Shown piece by piece: positions 33,554 through 46,622 of a stretch of DNA of 64,000 bases; the stretch's first letter is position 1; the number at the start of each line of letters is the position of its first letter. The stretch lies in NCBI RefSeq assembly GCF_013426205.1, contig NC_089422.1, forward strand, positions 2,790,001-2,854,000. The letters run 5' to 3'. Source of the stretch: Metarhizium brunneum. Lineage: Eukaryota; Ascomycota; Sordariomycetes; Hypocreales; Clavicipitaceae. A program made the position numbers and the translations under genes. A model generated the notes under the pieces. That model worked only from the letters and a program-made list of their open reading frames with translations. It was not told the DNA's origin and searched no databases.

Positions 33554-34672
33554 TTAAAACATTACTTTGGACGCTACGCTGAGCAGCCAGGCAGCATCCT
33601 TCCACCCGCCTTCATCCGACATTGGGGGCGGTAATCGTTCGACGGGAGCGTGCAGAATCCCTTCAAAGTGCCTGTGGGAACCACCTCCGCGGCCGGTGCG
33701 AGCCAACTCCTCGTCATCGATATAGTCCTCGTCGTCGTCTTCAGAGTCTTCATCGTTTTCGTCAACCCTGAACAGGGACCAGCCAATGACGTTGCTGATC
33801 CACGAACCTCGACCGACCGTGCCGTGTCGGACCAGTCGCCGCACAGTGGCTTCATCGTCTTGTGTTGTATCACGCTCAAGCTCCTCGAGCTTCTCGTCCA
33901 GGTTGACAAAGTCTGGGCCGGCGATGGCAGCCTCCGGGCTGCTGGGGAAGTAGGAGTCGCCCTCCGCGGCGGCTCGCTCAAACGGGGTCCCCAAATGGCT
34001 GCGTGTCTCGGCCATGCTGTGCTTCCTGCTGTTGAACCTGCTGTTGAAACGGCTGCCATTGGGGGTTGCATCGTCATCGGCCATGACTGAGCTACCACGA
34101 CGGCTTGCGCGTTGACTGGCCACTTCCCGCTCCCGAGCCAACTCCCGCTCGAATGCTTCTTCGTCGGCATCCCGCATGCCGGCCAGGCTTGTTGAGCTCT
34201 GCTTTGACACGAGCCAAGCCTGGCCTTTATATTCCCTGGCCTCGGAGCTGAGCAGCGCTCCGGCCCTCACGAGCCAGTCACTGTCGTTTTCGTTGCCATT
34301 GGCATTGCCGAAGACATCGCGTCGTCTGGGAGTTGAGGCTCCGGACCTTGACTTTTTCCCGTAGCCGGTAGCGCCGAGGTAGGTGGAAGACTTGCTCTTG
34401 GACAATGGGCCGCTGGGTGCCGAAGGGGCCCGATGGTGGGATCGCGAGCGAGGCGTCACAGAGCCGCGGGAGAGAAGTCGTGGTGTCGTGGGGGCCGACT
34501 TGCCCTGCAGGTACGTCGCATGGGCCTGGGCGGCAAGAGAGTCGGGGATGGCATCGCTGTCATTGATGGGTAGCTTGACGGTAAGGGGTGCCAGAGAGAG
34601 GTGGTTGATATTTGTTGTTGATCGATTCTTCCGCTTCGCGCGGTCGGAATGCTGATTGTAGGCAACGTCCAT
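33554..34672 (-). CDS. Ser/Arg-rich fungal protein, DUF3984-like
   Basis: A single exon encodes 372 aa from the ATG at 34672 (MDVAYNQHSDRAKRKNRSTT). The frame runs on upstream but only with unrelated sequence. A conserved-looking N-terminal motif HATYLQGKSAPTTPRLLSRG is followed by long Ser/Arg-rich disordered sequence with many SP, TP and RxxS sites. The middle has a SDWLVRAGALLSSEAREYKG block. The end has SWISNVIGWSLFRVDE, a very acidic run (DEDSEDDDEDYIDDEE) and a hydrophobic tail. From memory this arrangement fits the fungal DUF3984 family; I could not check it. Function is unknown; the many potential phospho-sites suggest regulation by kinases. Confidence 0.68.
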   Translation of the reverse strand: MDVAYNQHSDRAKRKNRSTTNINHLSLAPLTVKLPINDSDAIPDSLAAQAHATYLQGKSAPTTPRLLSRGSVTPRSRSHHRAPSAPSGPLSKSKSSTYLGATGYGKKSRSGASTPRRRDVFGNANGNENDSDWLVRAGALLSSEAREYKGQAWLVSKQSSTSLAGMRDADEEAFERELAREREVASQRASRRGSSVMADDDATPNGSRFNSRFNSRKHSMAETRSHLGTPFERAAAEGDSYFPSSPEAAIAGPDFVNLDEKLEELERDTTQDDEATVRRLVRHGTVGRGSWISNVIGWSLFRVDENDEDSEDDDEDYIDDEELARTGRGGGSHRHFEGILHAPVERLPPPMSDEGGWKDAAWLLSVASKVMF

Positions 34673-36456
34673 GATACGAGAAGCAGGGCCGAGGGCGTCA
34701 GAGGTGGGCCTATATGGATGAAAAAGCTGGGGTAAAATTCGTTGCAGAAGAGAGAGTGCGTCCACGTGCACAGACAGACAGACGCGAGACAAGAGCGAAC
34801 GCCGTCGCGAGTATGTACGGAGCAATTGGGCAGAAGGGTTGTGTCGTACCTGCCCAGGTAGATATGAGAGATGTTGAGAGGCTGCTCGGCAGGGGAGGAG
34901 CAGATAAAATACTAGTAGAGGCTGATGTTTAACTAACCGAATCTAGATCAGAGGCGGTTGGCCGACGTTGCTGCTGGCTTGGTGGCTGCAAAATGCCTGG
35001 TTGAATTGTTGGCGCGGCACAAGGCTCACGGGATGCACTAGCGATTGTCGGGAAAAGAAAACACGGCATGCGCGACGTGGGAACCGGGATGTCACCCAGA
35101 CTCGACTGATGAAAAACCATCTGGCTGGACCCCTCAGCTCAACCAACCTTGAACCGAGCACTAGGCCGAGGTTGCAAACAGAGAGAGGCTAATCCTACTG
35201 AAAAGTTGCACCTCAAACGCCTACGCCATCGTCAGCTGCCAGGTCACGCATCGGCAGGCAACGGAACGGAAACGCCAAAAAGGTTCTTCTTCAACCCATT
35301 TACGCTCCCTAGCATCGGACACAGCGCCCAGCTCCCAGCTAATGCAGCCGATTTTTTTTTCTCATGTGTATTTGCCACTGTAGGCTTGTAATGGATGACG
35401 GTAAGAATTTTCTTATTCATTCGTATCGACGTGCCGACAGTCGCATATTTCGGGTCCATGGCAAGTTTTGTCCTGCAGCAACTGGTGATTGGAGACTGGA
35501 GAGTCATTCGATTTGTGTGGGTTGTGTTGCATAGTGGTATGTTGAGTCGCATGTTAGGACGTTTGGAGAGCAGAGTCGGCATTAACATCTCATATCATCG
35601 CGTGTTCCATTGAGCAGCCACAATGAGGTGATTGATATCTACAAGTCAGATAGTGAGCCGCCATTTCAAGAGGGTCTTGTATTATTGTAGTACGTCATCG
35701 ACGTGGTAGCCGGTTCACGATCTGGCATCATGTCGGAACCGGTGTTTAGCTACCGGTAACATCCCTGCCTTGCGGTTTGATCGCTTGCGGCTCGATTGCT
35801 CATTCGCGCGAAATGGAAACGTGTTCCATTGTGGTTTTCGCTGCCCTGGAATCAATGAAATCAAGCATACGAGGGCAGCAGGCCGTCTCATATCTTCTAA
35901 TGCCCATCAGGCTTGTGATCTCTGGGAGCTTGAGTCTAAATACTTTTAGAATCAATTGATGTCACAACGGGTACGGAGCCTCGTTTCGCTCACAAGATGC
36001 CAGGGAACGCCATTGAGCTAGACGGATGAAATAGTCGACACAATAAAAATAATAAACGCCATATTCTATTCCTCTTCCCACGACACTCTCGCCCGTTTTC
36101 TTTGCTCATCCATCTCACAAAGAAGTCACGCCTCACTTATCGGTTGAACCTTCCAGTGCACTGGCTCCTTTCCAGCTGTGCCCACTGGCAGGCCAATGAC
36201 AGCCACGCTAATCCAATCTGCTCATAATTTGTGCATCCCTAGCGCCGATCTTGTGCAAAATGTCGAGACAAAAATTTAGTCGCCCACATTGCACCTGGAC
36301 GTCAGGTCGAGGGACTCGAGGCAATAGCTGGCACTGCTTCTACTCCCAAGCCTCGTTGTCACAAAGCAGTAGTGCCACTCTATTGGCCGCAGCCGTCTTA
36401 TTTCATTCTTGATGCATTAATCTATCGTCCCTCCGTCTGGTCACATTTCTTCCACC
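34673..36456. other. Divergent intergenic region (DUF3984-like / ELP1)
   Basis: This 1.8-kb spacer contains both promoters. I see no gene or structured repeat. A T9 run lies near 35353. Confidence 0.45.
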
Positions 36457-39400
36457 ATGCGCAACCTTCGCAATGTCCGCTTTGGGCGGTGGAGTCATCC
36501 CGATATCACATCTGCATGCTGGGACCCCGAGAAGGACGAAGTTGTTTGCACGATTGGCCCGACAGCGGACAGCACGAGTATTGAGCTGGTGAGAGTTTCG
36601 GAAAATGGACTCACGTAAGTTGATTCGAAGAATGAGATGCAGGGCCTGCACGCGAATGGTTTTGAAGAGGGCCATGTTTGAACATGACCCTCACACAAGC
36701 ACACCAATTAACGCCCATGCAGATCATATAAATCAGTGGCAAGCTGGAATGCTCCCAGTCCAAGTCCAGATCTGGCAGTAGACAAAGTTGTCAACATTCA
36801 GTATCTCAGCAGCTCGGGAACGACATGTCTGGTTCTCGAAGGGGGAGACATCATTACCGTCCAAGAGGACCAATTCTCAGATCATGGCGCTCACATTGAG
36901 ATCATGGGCTCTATTGATGCCGGTATTTCTGCTGCGCGATGGTCCCCCGATGAGGAGCTTCTCATTGTGACGACCAAGGCAAATACGGCTATTTTCATGG
37001 GCTCCTCCTTCGATCCCGTGGCCGAAGTCACCATGACAGCTGATGATCTCAAAGCCTCCAAACACGTCTCTGTTGGTTGGGGTAAGAAGGAGACTCAGTT
37101 TCAGGGTCGAGGGGCTAAAGCACTGCGTGATCCAACCATTCCCGAAAAAGTTGATGAGGGATTGCCTAGCGCACATGAAGATGGTTCGACAACGATTAGC
37201 TGGAGAGGCGATGGTGCCTACGTGGCTGTTAACTCAGTCCAGGAAGGTATCAGACGAGTTGTCCGTGTCTACTCTCGAGAAGGTGAGCTAGATAGCGCCA
37301 GTGAACCCGTTGATGGACTCGAAGGCGCACTTAGCTGGAGACCATCCGGCAACTTGATGGCAGGCATCCAGCGACTGGCTGATCGAATCGACGTCGTCTT
37401 CTTTGAACGGAATGGTCTTCGACATGGCCAGTTTACCCTTCGATCTCCCGAAGGCTCTGTTATGTTTCACGAAAAGATTCGCTTGGAGTGGAACTCAGAC
37501 TCAACTGTGCTAGCAGTCGTACTGAATGATAGCATCCAACTCTGGACCATGGGCAACTATCATTGGTATTTAAAGCGAGAAATCACCATTAGTGCCGAAT
37601 ATTTATGCCTATCGTGGCATCCCGAGAAGGCCTTGCGATTTGCCTCGGCCTCGTCTTCGGAGACAGCCATCTTTGAGGAAGCTTTCCACACGGCTAGAGG
37701 GTCATGCTTGCCGCCATATGACAATGGTGCCGTGGCAGTTGTCGATGGCGAGACCGTTAAACTTACGCCTTTCCGAACTGCCAATGTGCCGCCGCCCATG
37801 TCTCTATTCGATATCACTGCCGAATCGTCGGTAGTGGATGTTGCCTTCGGGCCCCAGAACATGTCATTCGCCGTCCTGCACCGAAAGGGCATTGAAATCT
37901 ACGACTGGCCAATGAAGAACGGACGCTCAATCAAGCCCAATCTGAAGTCCAAATTGTCATTCGAATCCACCGGTGTTACAGACAGAGTGGTTCCTCTACG
38001 CATCTGCAGCACATCAGGCAGCCAGTTCCGGTGCCTCGTGTCATCGGGAGACTCAAACCTGGTGCATTTTGCAGCCAGTGGTGATTCTGGCACGATTGAC
38101 ATTCTCAACAGCCAGGAAATATTGGTTTCCACGTCAACCTACGAAGATGCGACCTCTATAGAGAGCTACGGCCAAGATATTTCAGGAAACCTGTACAAGC
38201 TCTCCGAGACGTCGACCGACCTCCTTCCCCTCCAATTTCCTACTCACCTGCCCTGGTTTGAAATCGTCAAATTTGATGGAGAGTTAACCGCGTTTGGGCT
38301 GTCAAGAAACGGCCACATTTATGCCAATTCCCGTCTTCTAGCCAAAAACTGTACCTCGTTTGTCCTCACAGCCAGTCATCTCATCTTTACCACGAGCAAC
38401 CATTTTGTCAAATACGTGCACTTGGTGTCAATTGTTGAGGGTACGTACAAGACAATTACCTATGCTCCATCAACAAATGGGACGCTAATGAACTTTAGAA
38501 CTCGAGGTACCCGAAGACGACCCCGAGAAAGACGAGCGATGCCGCAGTGTGGAGAGAGGATCACGACTCGTTGTCGCAATCCCTACAAACATGAGCATCG
38601 TTCTGCAAATGCCCAGAGGCAATGTGGAGACCATCTTCCCTCGAGCCATGGTAGTTGCTGGAATCCGAAGCTTGATCGAGGAGAAGAATTACTCACGGGC
38701 GTTCGCATACTGCCGCACGCAACGTGTTGATATGAATATTCTATATGATCACAAGCCGACGCAGTTCCTATCCAATGTCAGCCTATTCTTGGATGAGTTA
38801 AATAGCATGACGCATATCGATCTCTTTCTGTCATCACTAAGGTAAACCATCTCGTGCTCAATTAAACTCGGCTACTCAACCTGGTCATGCTAACCTCACT
38901 GTAGGGAGGAGGATGTCACCGAAACAATGTACAAGGATACCAGGAAGTCACGAACCCAGCTCGGCATTGAAACTGAACCAGTTCCAACCAGGCCCTCCTC
39001 CAAGGTTAACATCGTCTGTGACGCCATTCTCAAGGCTCTTCAGGCTCGCAAAGCCACTAATATTCAAAACATCATCACCGCACACGTCTGCAAGTCCCCA
39101 CCCGCTCTGGACGACGGCCTCATGCTCGTCGCCGAACTCATGCGAGAAGATGAAAAGGTAGCCGAGAAAGCGATGGAACATATCTGCTTCCTCGTCGATG
39201 TGAACCGAGTTTATGAAAATGCCCTGGGCCTTTACAATCTCGACCTGGCTCTCCTTGTGGCACAGCAATCCCAGCGTGACCCCCGAGAATACCTCCCTTT
39301 CATCCAAAACCTCCACGCTCTTCCTGAGCTGCGGCGCAAGTTCGAAATCGATGACCATTTAGCCCGACGATCAAAGGCCCTTTCTCATCTCCAGGCCCTC

Positions 39401-40570
39401 GACAACTTTGACGAGTTCTGCGTCTACACCACCAAACACTCCCTCTACCAAGACGCCCTCCGAATCTATCGCTACGAACCAACCCGTCTTCAATCCATCA
39501 CCAATCTCTACGCCGCATATCTCGAGTCCAAATCATCCTATCGGGAGGCCGGTCTTGCCTACGAATCCCTCAAAAACTACGCCAAGGCAACTAGTTGCTA
39601 CCGCGCCTCAGGCGCCACCTGTTGGCAAGAATGTCTCTACACCGCACAGCAGCAATCGCCACCCTTATCGGCAGAAGCAATGACCGACCTGGCGACTAGT
39701 CTCGCCGACGCCCTTTGGGAAGCCAAGGACTACACTTCTGCCGCGACAATCCACCTGGAACACCTCTCCTCCCTTGAAACGGCCATCAAGTGTCTCTGCA
39801 AGGGCTACCACTTCGCCGAAGCCATGCGCCTTGTTGTTCAGAAATCCTGCCCCGGACTACTCGAATCTGCCGTTGATGTAGGTCTCGCCGAAGCGCTCGG
39901 CAGCACAACCGAGTTCCTCGCCGACTGCAAGGGCCAGCTCCTCGCACAAGTGCCCCGGATCGCAGAATTGCGTCGCAAAGCCATCGAGGACCCGCTATCC
40001 TTCTACGAGGGCGAGAGACCGGGCGGCATGGACATTCCCGACGACGTTTCCGTAGCGGCTAGTTCGCGCATATCCACCAGTGCATCCCTATTCACGCGGT
40101 ACACCGGCAAGGCAGGCAGCGTGGGCACCGTAGGAACAGGCGTGTCCCGCGCAACAAGCAAGAACCGCAGACGCGAGGAGAAGAAACGCGCCAGGGGGCG
40201 GAAAGGAACCGTGTACGAGGAGGAGTATCTGGTGAATAGTGTGCGAAGGCTCATCGAGCGTGTGAGCGGGACCAAACCGGAGGTAGAGAGGCTCGTGTTC
40301 GCCCTGGTAAGAAGGAACATGGCCGAGCGGGCGAGGGCAGCCGAGTCGTTGATGAATGATGTCGTGGAAGCGTGTCACACGGCGATCTCAGAGGTATTTG
40401 CTGCTCCGCCCGACAATGACGACCAACAGCAGCCAGTGGAGGGTGTGGGAGAGTTGACATGGACGGCCAAGGGCGGCGATGCCGTACTGCAAGAGTGGAT
40501 GGAAGGTCGGGCCAAGAAGCAGGAAGCCCCCGTCATTACGGCTCTACAAAAGTTGACACTGTTGGGGTAA
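36457..40570 (+). CDS. elp1: Elongator complex subunit 1 (Elp1/IKI3)
   Basis: Four exons, 36457-36614, 36723-38440, 38499-38841 and 38905-40570, encode 1294 aa. All introns are GT-AG and 58-108 bp. The start MRNLRNVRFGRW is typical of Elp1. The N-terminal 750 residues form WD40-like beta-propellers, and the rest is an alpha-helical TPR-like solenoid (AGLAYESLKNYAKATSCYRA). A basic segment near residues 1157-1175 (SKNRRREEKKRARGRKG) corresponds to the tRNA-binding basic motif of yeast Elp1, just before the C-terminal dimerisation helices. Elp1 is the scaffold of Elongator, which installs cm5-type modifications on wobble U34 of tRNAs in the cytosol. Length is close to the yeast protein (about 1350 aa). 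Confidence 0.95.
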
Positions 40571-40910
40571 GAACAAAAGAAGAGGAGGGAGAGAAAAAGC
40601 TGGACACGGGCATGAATTTCAAAACACATTTCACAGAATATAGTCACCAAGGATAGAGGACACATATGATGAGAATATGTGCATTTGTTTGCTTCTCCCG
40701 TAGACGACAAAAATCATCATTCAAGACCGTATCATCCGTGACAAAACCAATTCGCCTCCGCTATGAAACCATGTCCTCCAAAAGCCCAACTTGAGGAAAG
40801 GAAAACGGGAAAAAAAAAAGAAGGAAAACACACAAAGGAGTTCTAAATGCACGGCCAGTGTACAACTATGATACAGTCCCAAGCCGAGTAAATCCTTGAA
40901 CAAATATACC
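40571..40910. other. Convergent intergenic region (ELP1 / BUD6)
   Basis: Only 340 bp separate the two stop codons, so the 3' untranslated regions probably overlap or abut. An A-run lies at about 40811-40819. No other feature is seen. Confidence 0.5.
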
Positions 40911-43900
40911 TTACGCAGCGGTCTCTGCTGCTTCTTTAGGTGCATCTTCAGTCACCGGTGTCGGTGCAGCATCATGGAATTCCTCGCCATCAGCCGACTG
41001 TTCAGCCTGCTCTTCTGACTGCAACTCTTCTTCCCCGATCGGATCCTCAGGAATGATGCCGTTCTGGCGTTCCCACACTTCACGACGTATCCTCTCATCC
41101 TTGGCCTTTCTGGAGCGTTCCACCTCTTCAAAGCCGCCGGACTTCTTCAGCTTGCCATCTTGGACGTAGGTGGCGATTTCTCGCAACATGGCATTGCCTC
41201 GACGACCCTCTAATTCCTTTTGCCGCAGCTTCTCGGCTCGTTCGATAGCTTCCAGTCGATTCTCATGATTCGGCTGCAGAGCTCGGACCTCTCCCAGCAT
41301 GTCCTCTTTAGCAGCGCTTTGGTCGAGGCTGTTGCCGAGATGTGATAGACCCCTGGAGAACTGTCGTGCTGTGCTTGCACTAGCGCCAGTGCCGTTATCC
41401 TTCATTTGCTCCTTGGTAGCCTGTTCGACCAGAGTAAACGTCTCCGACGCCTTGTCCAAATCGTCATTCAGGTCCACCATAAGATCCTCCATAAGGCGTA
41501 GCTCGTCCCGACCTTGGCACACATCCTCAAGCTCCTTCTCCCAAATTTTGGTCCAAATGGGCTTCTCGTTGGCCATGTATTCCTCCATTTTCTTCAGCTC
41601 CTTGGTCAGATTTGTAATATCTTTGGCAACCTCTTCTAGTTGACGGGGAAGAGGGCGGACTCCACGATGAACAACATCTTTGCGCAAGTCCTCGATCAGG
41701 TCTTGCAGGTCATCCACCTTGCCAACTAGACGATCCGAGTCTGAGTTGAGTTGCTTTCGTCCGTTGGTTACGTATGAGTAGCCAGCGTTTCCTTCGATGT
41801 CGGGAATGGTGGCCGTGGAAGCGGCAGATTTCACGTTGGCAGCCTTCTGCCGGATACTAGTCATCGAGTTCTGCACATCTGATTGGAACGAGGAGTAAGT
41901 CTGCCGCAACACAGCTAAGTCGCGGCGCAGACTTTGGAGCTCCCCAGCTTGACCAGCATTCAGCCTACGGCCTGCACCAGGGAGCATTCTTACGCCACCT
42001 TCTGCTGCCGGCGGAACAGGTGAAGCGGTTGCCAAGCGAGCCAACTCGGTTGCCGTTTCTTGTTGCCTGTCAGACACTCGCTGAAGAGTAGTTCCTTGGT
42101 CATCGACATTCTGCTTCATCGATTGAACAATTTTGGTCAGGGCCAGCATTCCGTCATCGAAATGTCGTTTTACCTCGTCCAATGGTTCTACATTGAGAAC
42201 CAATACAGTCCTGTCCTTTATATCTGATAGATCTTCTAGCTCATGTCGAACACCAGACACGGGGTCTTGAATGTAAATTTCGGGTAAATCAGTGCCATTA
42301 TGCTGCGTGTTCCAGGAAAACTTTTCAATGAATGCCAATTGTAGTCTCCCGATTGATAGCTCGTCTCGTCCTTCGGCGAGGACAATCTTCTTGACTTTTG
42401 ATTTGTATTGAAGGAACAATGTGAGGTCCTTGGTTGGTGTTAGCGGAGGCGAAACTTGGAAAAAAGATTCGCCGGGCTTTGATTCCGTGGGATGGGGGAG
42501 GGATGCTGGCTCGTCAGTCTTTGACTGTAGCCTCGTTTGCTTGACATCGGGTTCTGGCGGCGCACTCTCCCGCATGAATGATGAAAGATCTTGTAGAGGG
42601 CCGTTCAATGTCGCACTTGGCGCGTACTTCTCTTCCGGGGTTTGCACGGCGGGACCATCACTCAGCTCAGCAGGACCGCTGGGCTGCTGCTGGGCCGACG
42701 AAGAGGCTTCCGGCACGCCTGGCATACGAGATGGAGAAGCTTCCACGGCCGCGGATTTTGATTGACTCGACAGAGTGCGGCTATGTCGTACAGACTCCCG
42801 GGACTGTACAGCCCGTAATGATTCTCTCGCCTCTCGTCTTCCTCTGTTCGGAATCGGTGTTGTTTGCGATGGCAAGATGGGCATACCGTTTGCAGCACCA
42901 CCCAAGTGTTTTGAAATTTGATATTGAGAATATCGACGAGATGCTCGACGTTCCAAATCACCCCCTTTCTGTAAAGCCGCCAGTGCGCTTGATTGCGTGT
43001 CTGGCGGCGGTGGAGGGGGAGGCGGGAAGGCGTCGATATTCAAATCGCTAGCAGAGGACGACGGTGGCATAGTAGTGTCTTCGGCTGGATAAGGTGGTGC
43101 CGAAGGGATGTTTTGTGTGATAGTTGACTGATCTGGTATATTTTCGGCACGGGCTTGGTCTCGCTGGTGGTTATAACGACGGCCCGGTGGTGTGCTGGTG
43201 TTCGTTTGCTGGTTTGGATCCCCACGCTGGGACGGATCAGGTCGATATCCGTTTTCCAAACCCTCATCTAGCAAATTGGTGAGACCGCTGGTGCCGCTCG
43301 CTGCCGTGCTGACGCTTGTCGTTCTCTCGGGTAAGCTTGCATCTCGCTCCCTCCCCTGCCTCTGCCGTAATCGTTGTTGCTTGCGCTTTAGGCCGTGCAG
43401 CAGGTTAATGATGATATCGCGAATGCGTGGAAGATACTTCTCCAGGCTGTCTGTGCTAGCTTCTTGGCTCAGTGTTGCTTCCAAAATGTGTCTTAATAAA
43501 TCGGGAACATTTCCTAGGTCGGATGTATCGACATTGATGGCGGTAAATGCGCGGCATGCCATGTTGAACTCGTAGCCGAGGCGCACATAGACGTCGGAAA
43601 CCTGCGTATCGGTAGCCTGGCCGCGGGACCATTGCGTCAAAGTTTCAAGCAGCTGCTTAGTGGCGACAAGTAAATGGGTAACGCTCTTTTCGATTTGTGA
43701 CAGCGGCATGCTAGATGAGCTGCCACCAGACCCCTAGATGATGAGAAGAGCGTCGGTCAGCACATGGAACAAGACCACACACTTGGTAGCCTCTCGGCCA
43801 AGAATGGCCACGGAGCGCGGCGCGGGATGAAGTGCAAGGCTCACCTCACGATTTGGCCGCCTCGATAGACTGCCTTGCCCAGATCGGTTCGAGGATGTAG

Positions 43901-44037
43901 ATGATCGTGGTTGGACTCCAGCCATGCCAGGAGAGCTGGGCCGCACACTGGGCGGCGGACCTGGGTCAGCGCCAGGCGAGCGGCGTTGTAAATAGCCTCG
44001 TTGCGACGGGCCAGGTTGGGCTTGCATCTTGTCGGTT
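40911..44037 (-). CDS. bud6: Bud6/Aip3-type actin-interacting polarity protein
   Basis: Two exons on the minus strand, 44037-43855 and 43733-40911, encode 1001 aa; the 121-bp intron (GTGAGC...CTAG) is in frame. Exon 1 (MQAQPGPSQRGYLQRR) is a disordered Pro/Ser-rich tail. A conserved helical module follows (MPLSQIEKSVTHLLVATKQLLETL), as found at the start of fungal Bud6. Then come about 320 residues of disordered sequence with a poly-Pro stretch. From about residue 470 the Aip3 core begins (LFLQYKSKVKKIVLAEGRDEL), with extensive coiled coils to about residue 940 and an acidic Glu/Ala tail. Bud6 binds actin monomers and the formin Bni1 and helps nucleate actin cables at growth sites, here presumably hyphal tips and septa. 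Confidence 0.92.
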
Positions 44038-44564
44038 ATTCCGTAATTTCGGTGCTTCTCGTGTCCGAGGTTGGGAGGCGGTTCAGTGCTGGAACTTGTC
44101 GCGATGACGAACGTGTGCAACGACACATGGACGTGGACCGAGTTGACAGGTTGACTGACGGACAAACCGCCACCGTTGGATTGGGCAGCAAAGACTCCAG
44201 ATTAGACGGTAAATGCAAGACGTCTTACAGAGCAAAAAACCCTCATGGCCGAGCAAGGAAGGGACAGAGTTGGAGCAAGAATAAAAAGCGTGCACAGGCT
44301 GTGCCAGTTGTGGCGATAACACAGAGAGGAGAGGATGCGATGATGGAAACCGAACGAGATGCGGCGTAGGATCCGGAGATCAGTTCAGGAGGACGTGACA
44401 GTTGGAGGTCCAGATCGGGGCAAGTCCAGGTGTCCAAAGGTCAACGGTGCTACCAGACTGTGTGCGCGCAAGTACTCGATACCCGCAGTGCCCCGACTTG
44501 AGCGATGCTAATAAGAGCTGGAGGTCAACTGGCACCTGCCCACGGGGGTAAAGATTCCCATCAA

Positions 44565-44617
44565 GTACTCAGGAACATAGTCTGAAGCAAGTACTTAGTA
44601 CTTAAGTACCTAGAGCA
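44565..44617. repeat. Palindromic AGTACTTAAGTACC cluster
   Basis: Repeated CAAGTACTCAGG, CAAGTACTTAG and TACTTAAGTACCTAG units form a self-complementary run like those at 28441 and 29506. Further single copies (AGTACTTAGTACCCAAG) occur near 44755-44775. Confidence 0.6.
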
Positions 44618-46585
44618 CCACAAATCCTTTATCTGGTATTGACCAGACGCAGTACTAAACCGCGCTGCGCTGTACAATTTTAGAACCCACATGCAGCCAC
44701 CATGCTGAAGGACCAGACTGAAGTCAAGTACCTTCCCTGCAAGCCTGGCAGCAGAGTACTTAGTACCCAAGCACTTATCCTGAGCCGACCGCCTCCCACC
44801 AACGAACGGACACCTGGAGGAGCCCTTGCAGCAGCCAGACGTAATGTGCCAACTCGTAAAACAAGGGAGCATTGAATCGACCAGACATGGACCCATCTGC
44901 CATGTCGACACTCGCAGGCGCCCCATGACCGCTCATGCAGGACGGCCAATCGTCCAGTCGACGAGATGCTACTCCGTACAAGAGTAGAGAGAGTGAAGTG
45001 TGCCGTGCGAAGCAAAGAGCAAAAATTGGGCAATTGCGAAGGCGAAGCAAGGTGCGTGCAGGATCGATGCGGCCGATTCCGGTGGCTGACCGAGCACCAG
45101 CTAGCCCTACCTGAGAATGGCAGCCCTTCACACGGACAATGTTGTACAAGATCTCGCTTCGAATCAGGGCTGTGACCTCTGCTCTGTCCCGGTGTATCAA
45201 CGTTATTAGGATCATCAAATGTACGCGCAAGCTCTTGGCAACTCTCCCCATGGTCCGTGGCACTGCCCTTCTTATTAATACGAGCAACGCCTTTGTTGCA
45301 TATTTTCCAGAGCCGACCACTGACCAGGTCGCGCGGCACACGCTTTCACATACTCTGGCCGAAGCAGTCCGAACCGGTTCGCTGCTGAAATCAACCAAGC
45401 ATCTGCAGGTGGTGTCACAATCTCAGGACACACAGATGCTTCAGGCTCGGGGCCCAGGCCAATGCCGAGCAAAGATGGTGGTGGCATTGATCCCAAAATA
45501 ACCCACCCGTTTACGGTGGCCACTGAGCATCCCACCACGACATACATATAATATCAAGCTAGGTTTGTACGTACGTACCAGCGTCCATGATGCTGATTCC
45601 TAGACTACCTAGGTGCTTCCAATCTTCCCCTCTTCGTCTCATCCCTCCCATCCAGACTTTGGTGTGTCAGTTGAATGATAAAATTCACCACGTTCGACCG
45701 CAGGTGAAGCTGAAAGTAACTAGCCAGTTGGATGTTTCGATTTGAGCATGATGCCGTGTTTCATGTTGCAACTCCAGAAACATGCTTGTGGGGACCCCAA
45801 AGCTCGATAGTACCAACTTGACCCTAACATGCCTAGCCTAGCCAACTGTTGCTGCTTCTAATGTAAGGGGCACGCGAGGAATTCGACTTCATATCTTGAG
45901 ATTGTTTCGGGACCAGCGGGTGCTAGGTGCTAAGGGCAACATGTCACGGTTCAAAGCCAATGCTTCTGCGAGATTATGCTGAACTTTGGCCGAATCTCTT
46001 AGCTTCGCCGAAAGACGTGGTCATATAACCAGCACGCAATGTCCCACAATACCATAATACTTGGAGTAATAGATAAGGAAGGAGTTTCTTTTCCCCCATC
46101 AGGATATCTGGTCGCGCCTCCCAGCCATGTATGCCCTGCGATGACGCCCTACGTCGACAACCAGCGCCTCCAAAAGGTAGTGAAACACTTCCGGCAGAAC
46201 CAAGAATCTTATTGGAATACGGTAAAATGGGGACAGATCATGACAGATAGGCCGCCGTTTGGCTTTCTCGAAAGAAAACCGCACATTTTCCCCAGCACCG
46301 ACCCAGTAGCCTAGTACAGGCACATCCACCTTATAGAGTATTCAGTATCCAACTTTTACTTTTGCCTACCTAAATCAGTGAGTTTGTCAACGAGCAGGTC
46401 ACGGGAGTCTATTAGCCTCAACATGAAAAGCTAGCCAGTCAACTAGAGCCTGTCCTTTCTGATCAGTTGAAAGTTGCCATTTCCGATATTCAGCTCCAAG
46501 AAAGACGTCAATTTCGTGACTAGATAAATTCATATAGGGACCTGTCTGCTCTTCAGTTCAATCCAGAGCCACATCGTGTTAGAGG

Positions 46586-46622
46586 TTTACTATGCGCAAC
46601 ATGTAAGAATATGCGCAACATG
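46586..46622. repeat. Short direct repeat TATGCGCAACATG
   Basis: Two identical 13-bp copies are separated by a few bases in AT-rich intergenic DNA. Their role is unknown; they may be remnants of a degraded element. Confidence 0.6.

Noticed and set aside
33554..34170. 198-codon alternative minus-strand frame inside the DUF3984-like gene
   Set aside because: It is a shadow of the real gene in another frame; its translation is Ser/Thr/Pro noise.
36372..36584. 70-codon plus-strand frame at the ELP1 start
   Set aside because: It is in a different frame from the Elp1 N-terminus, which begins at 36457 with family-typical residues.
44680..45398. Overlapping minus-strand frames of 207-219 codons
   Set aside because: Two frames overlap on the same strand with no family features and no codon pattern favouring either.
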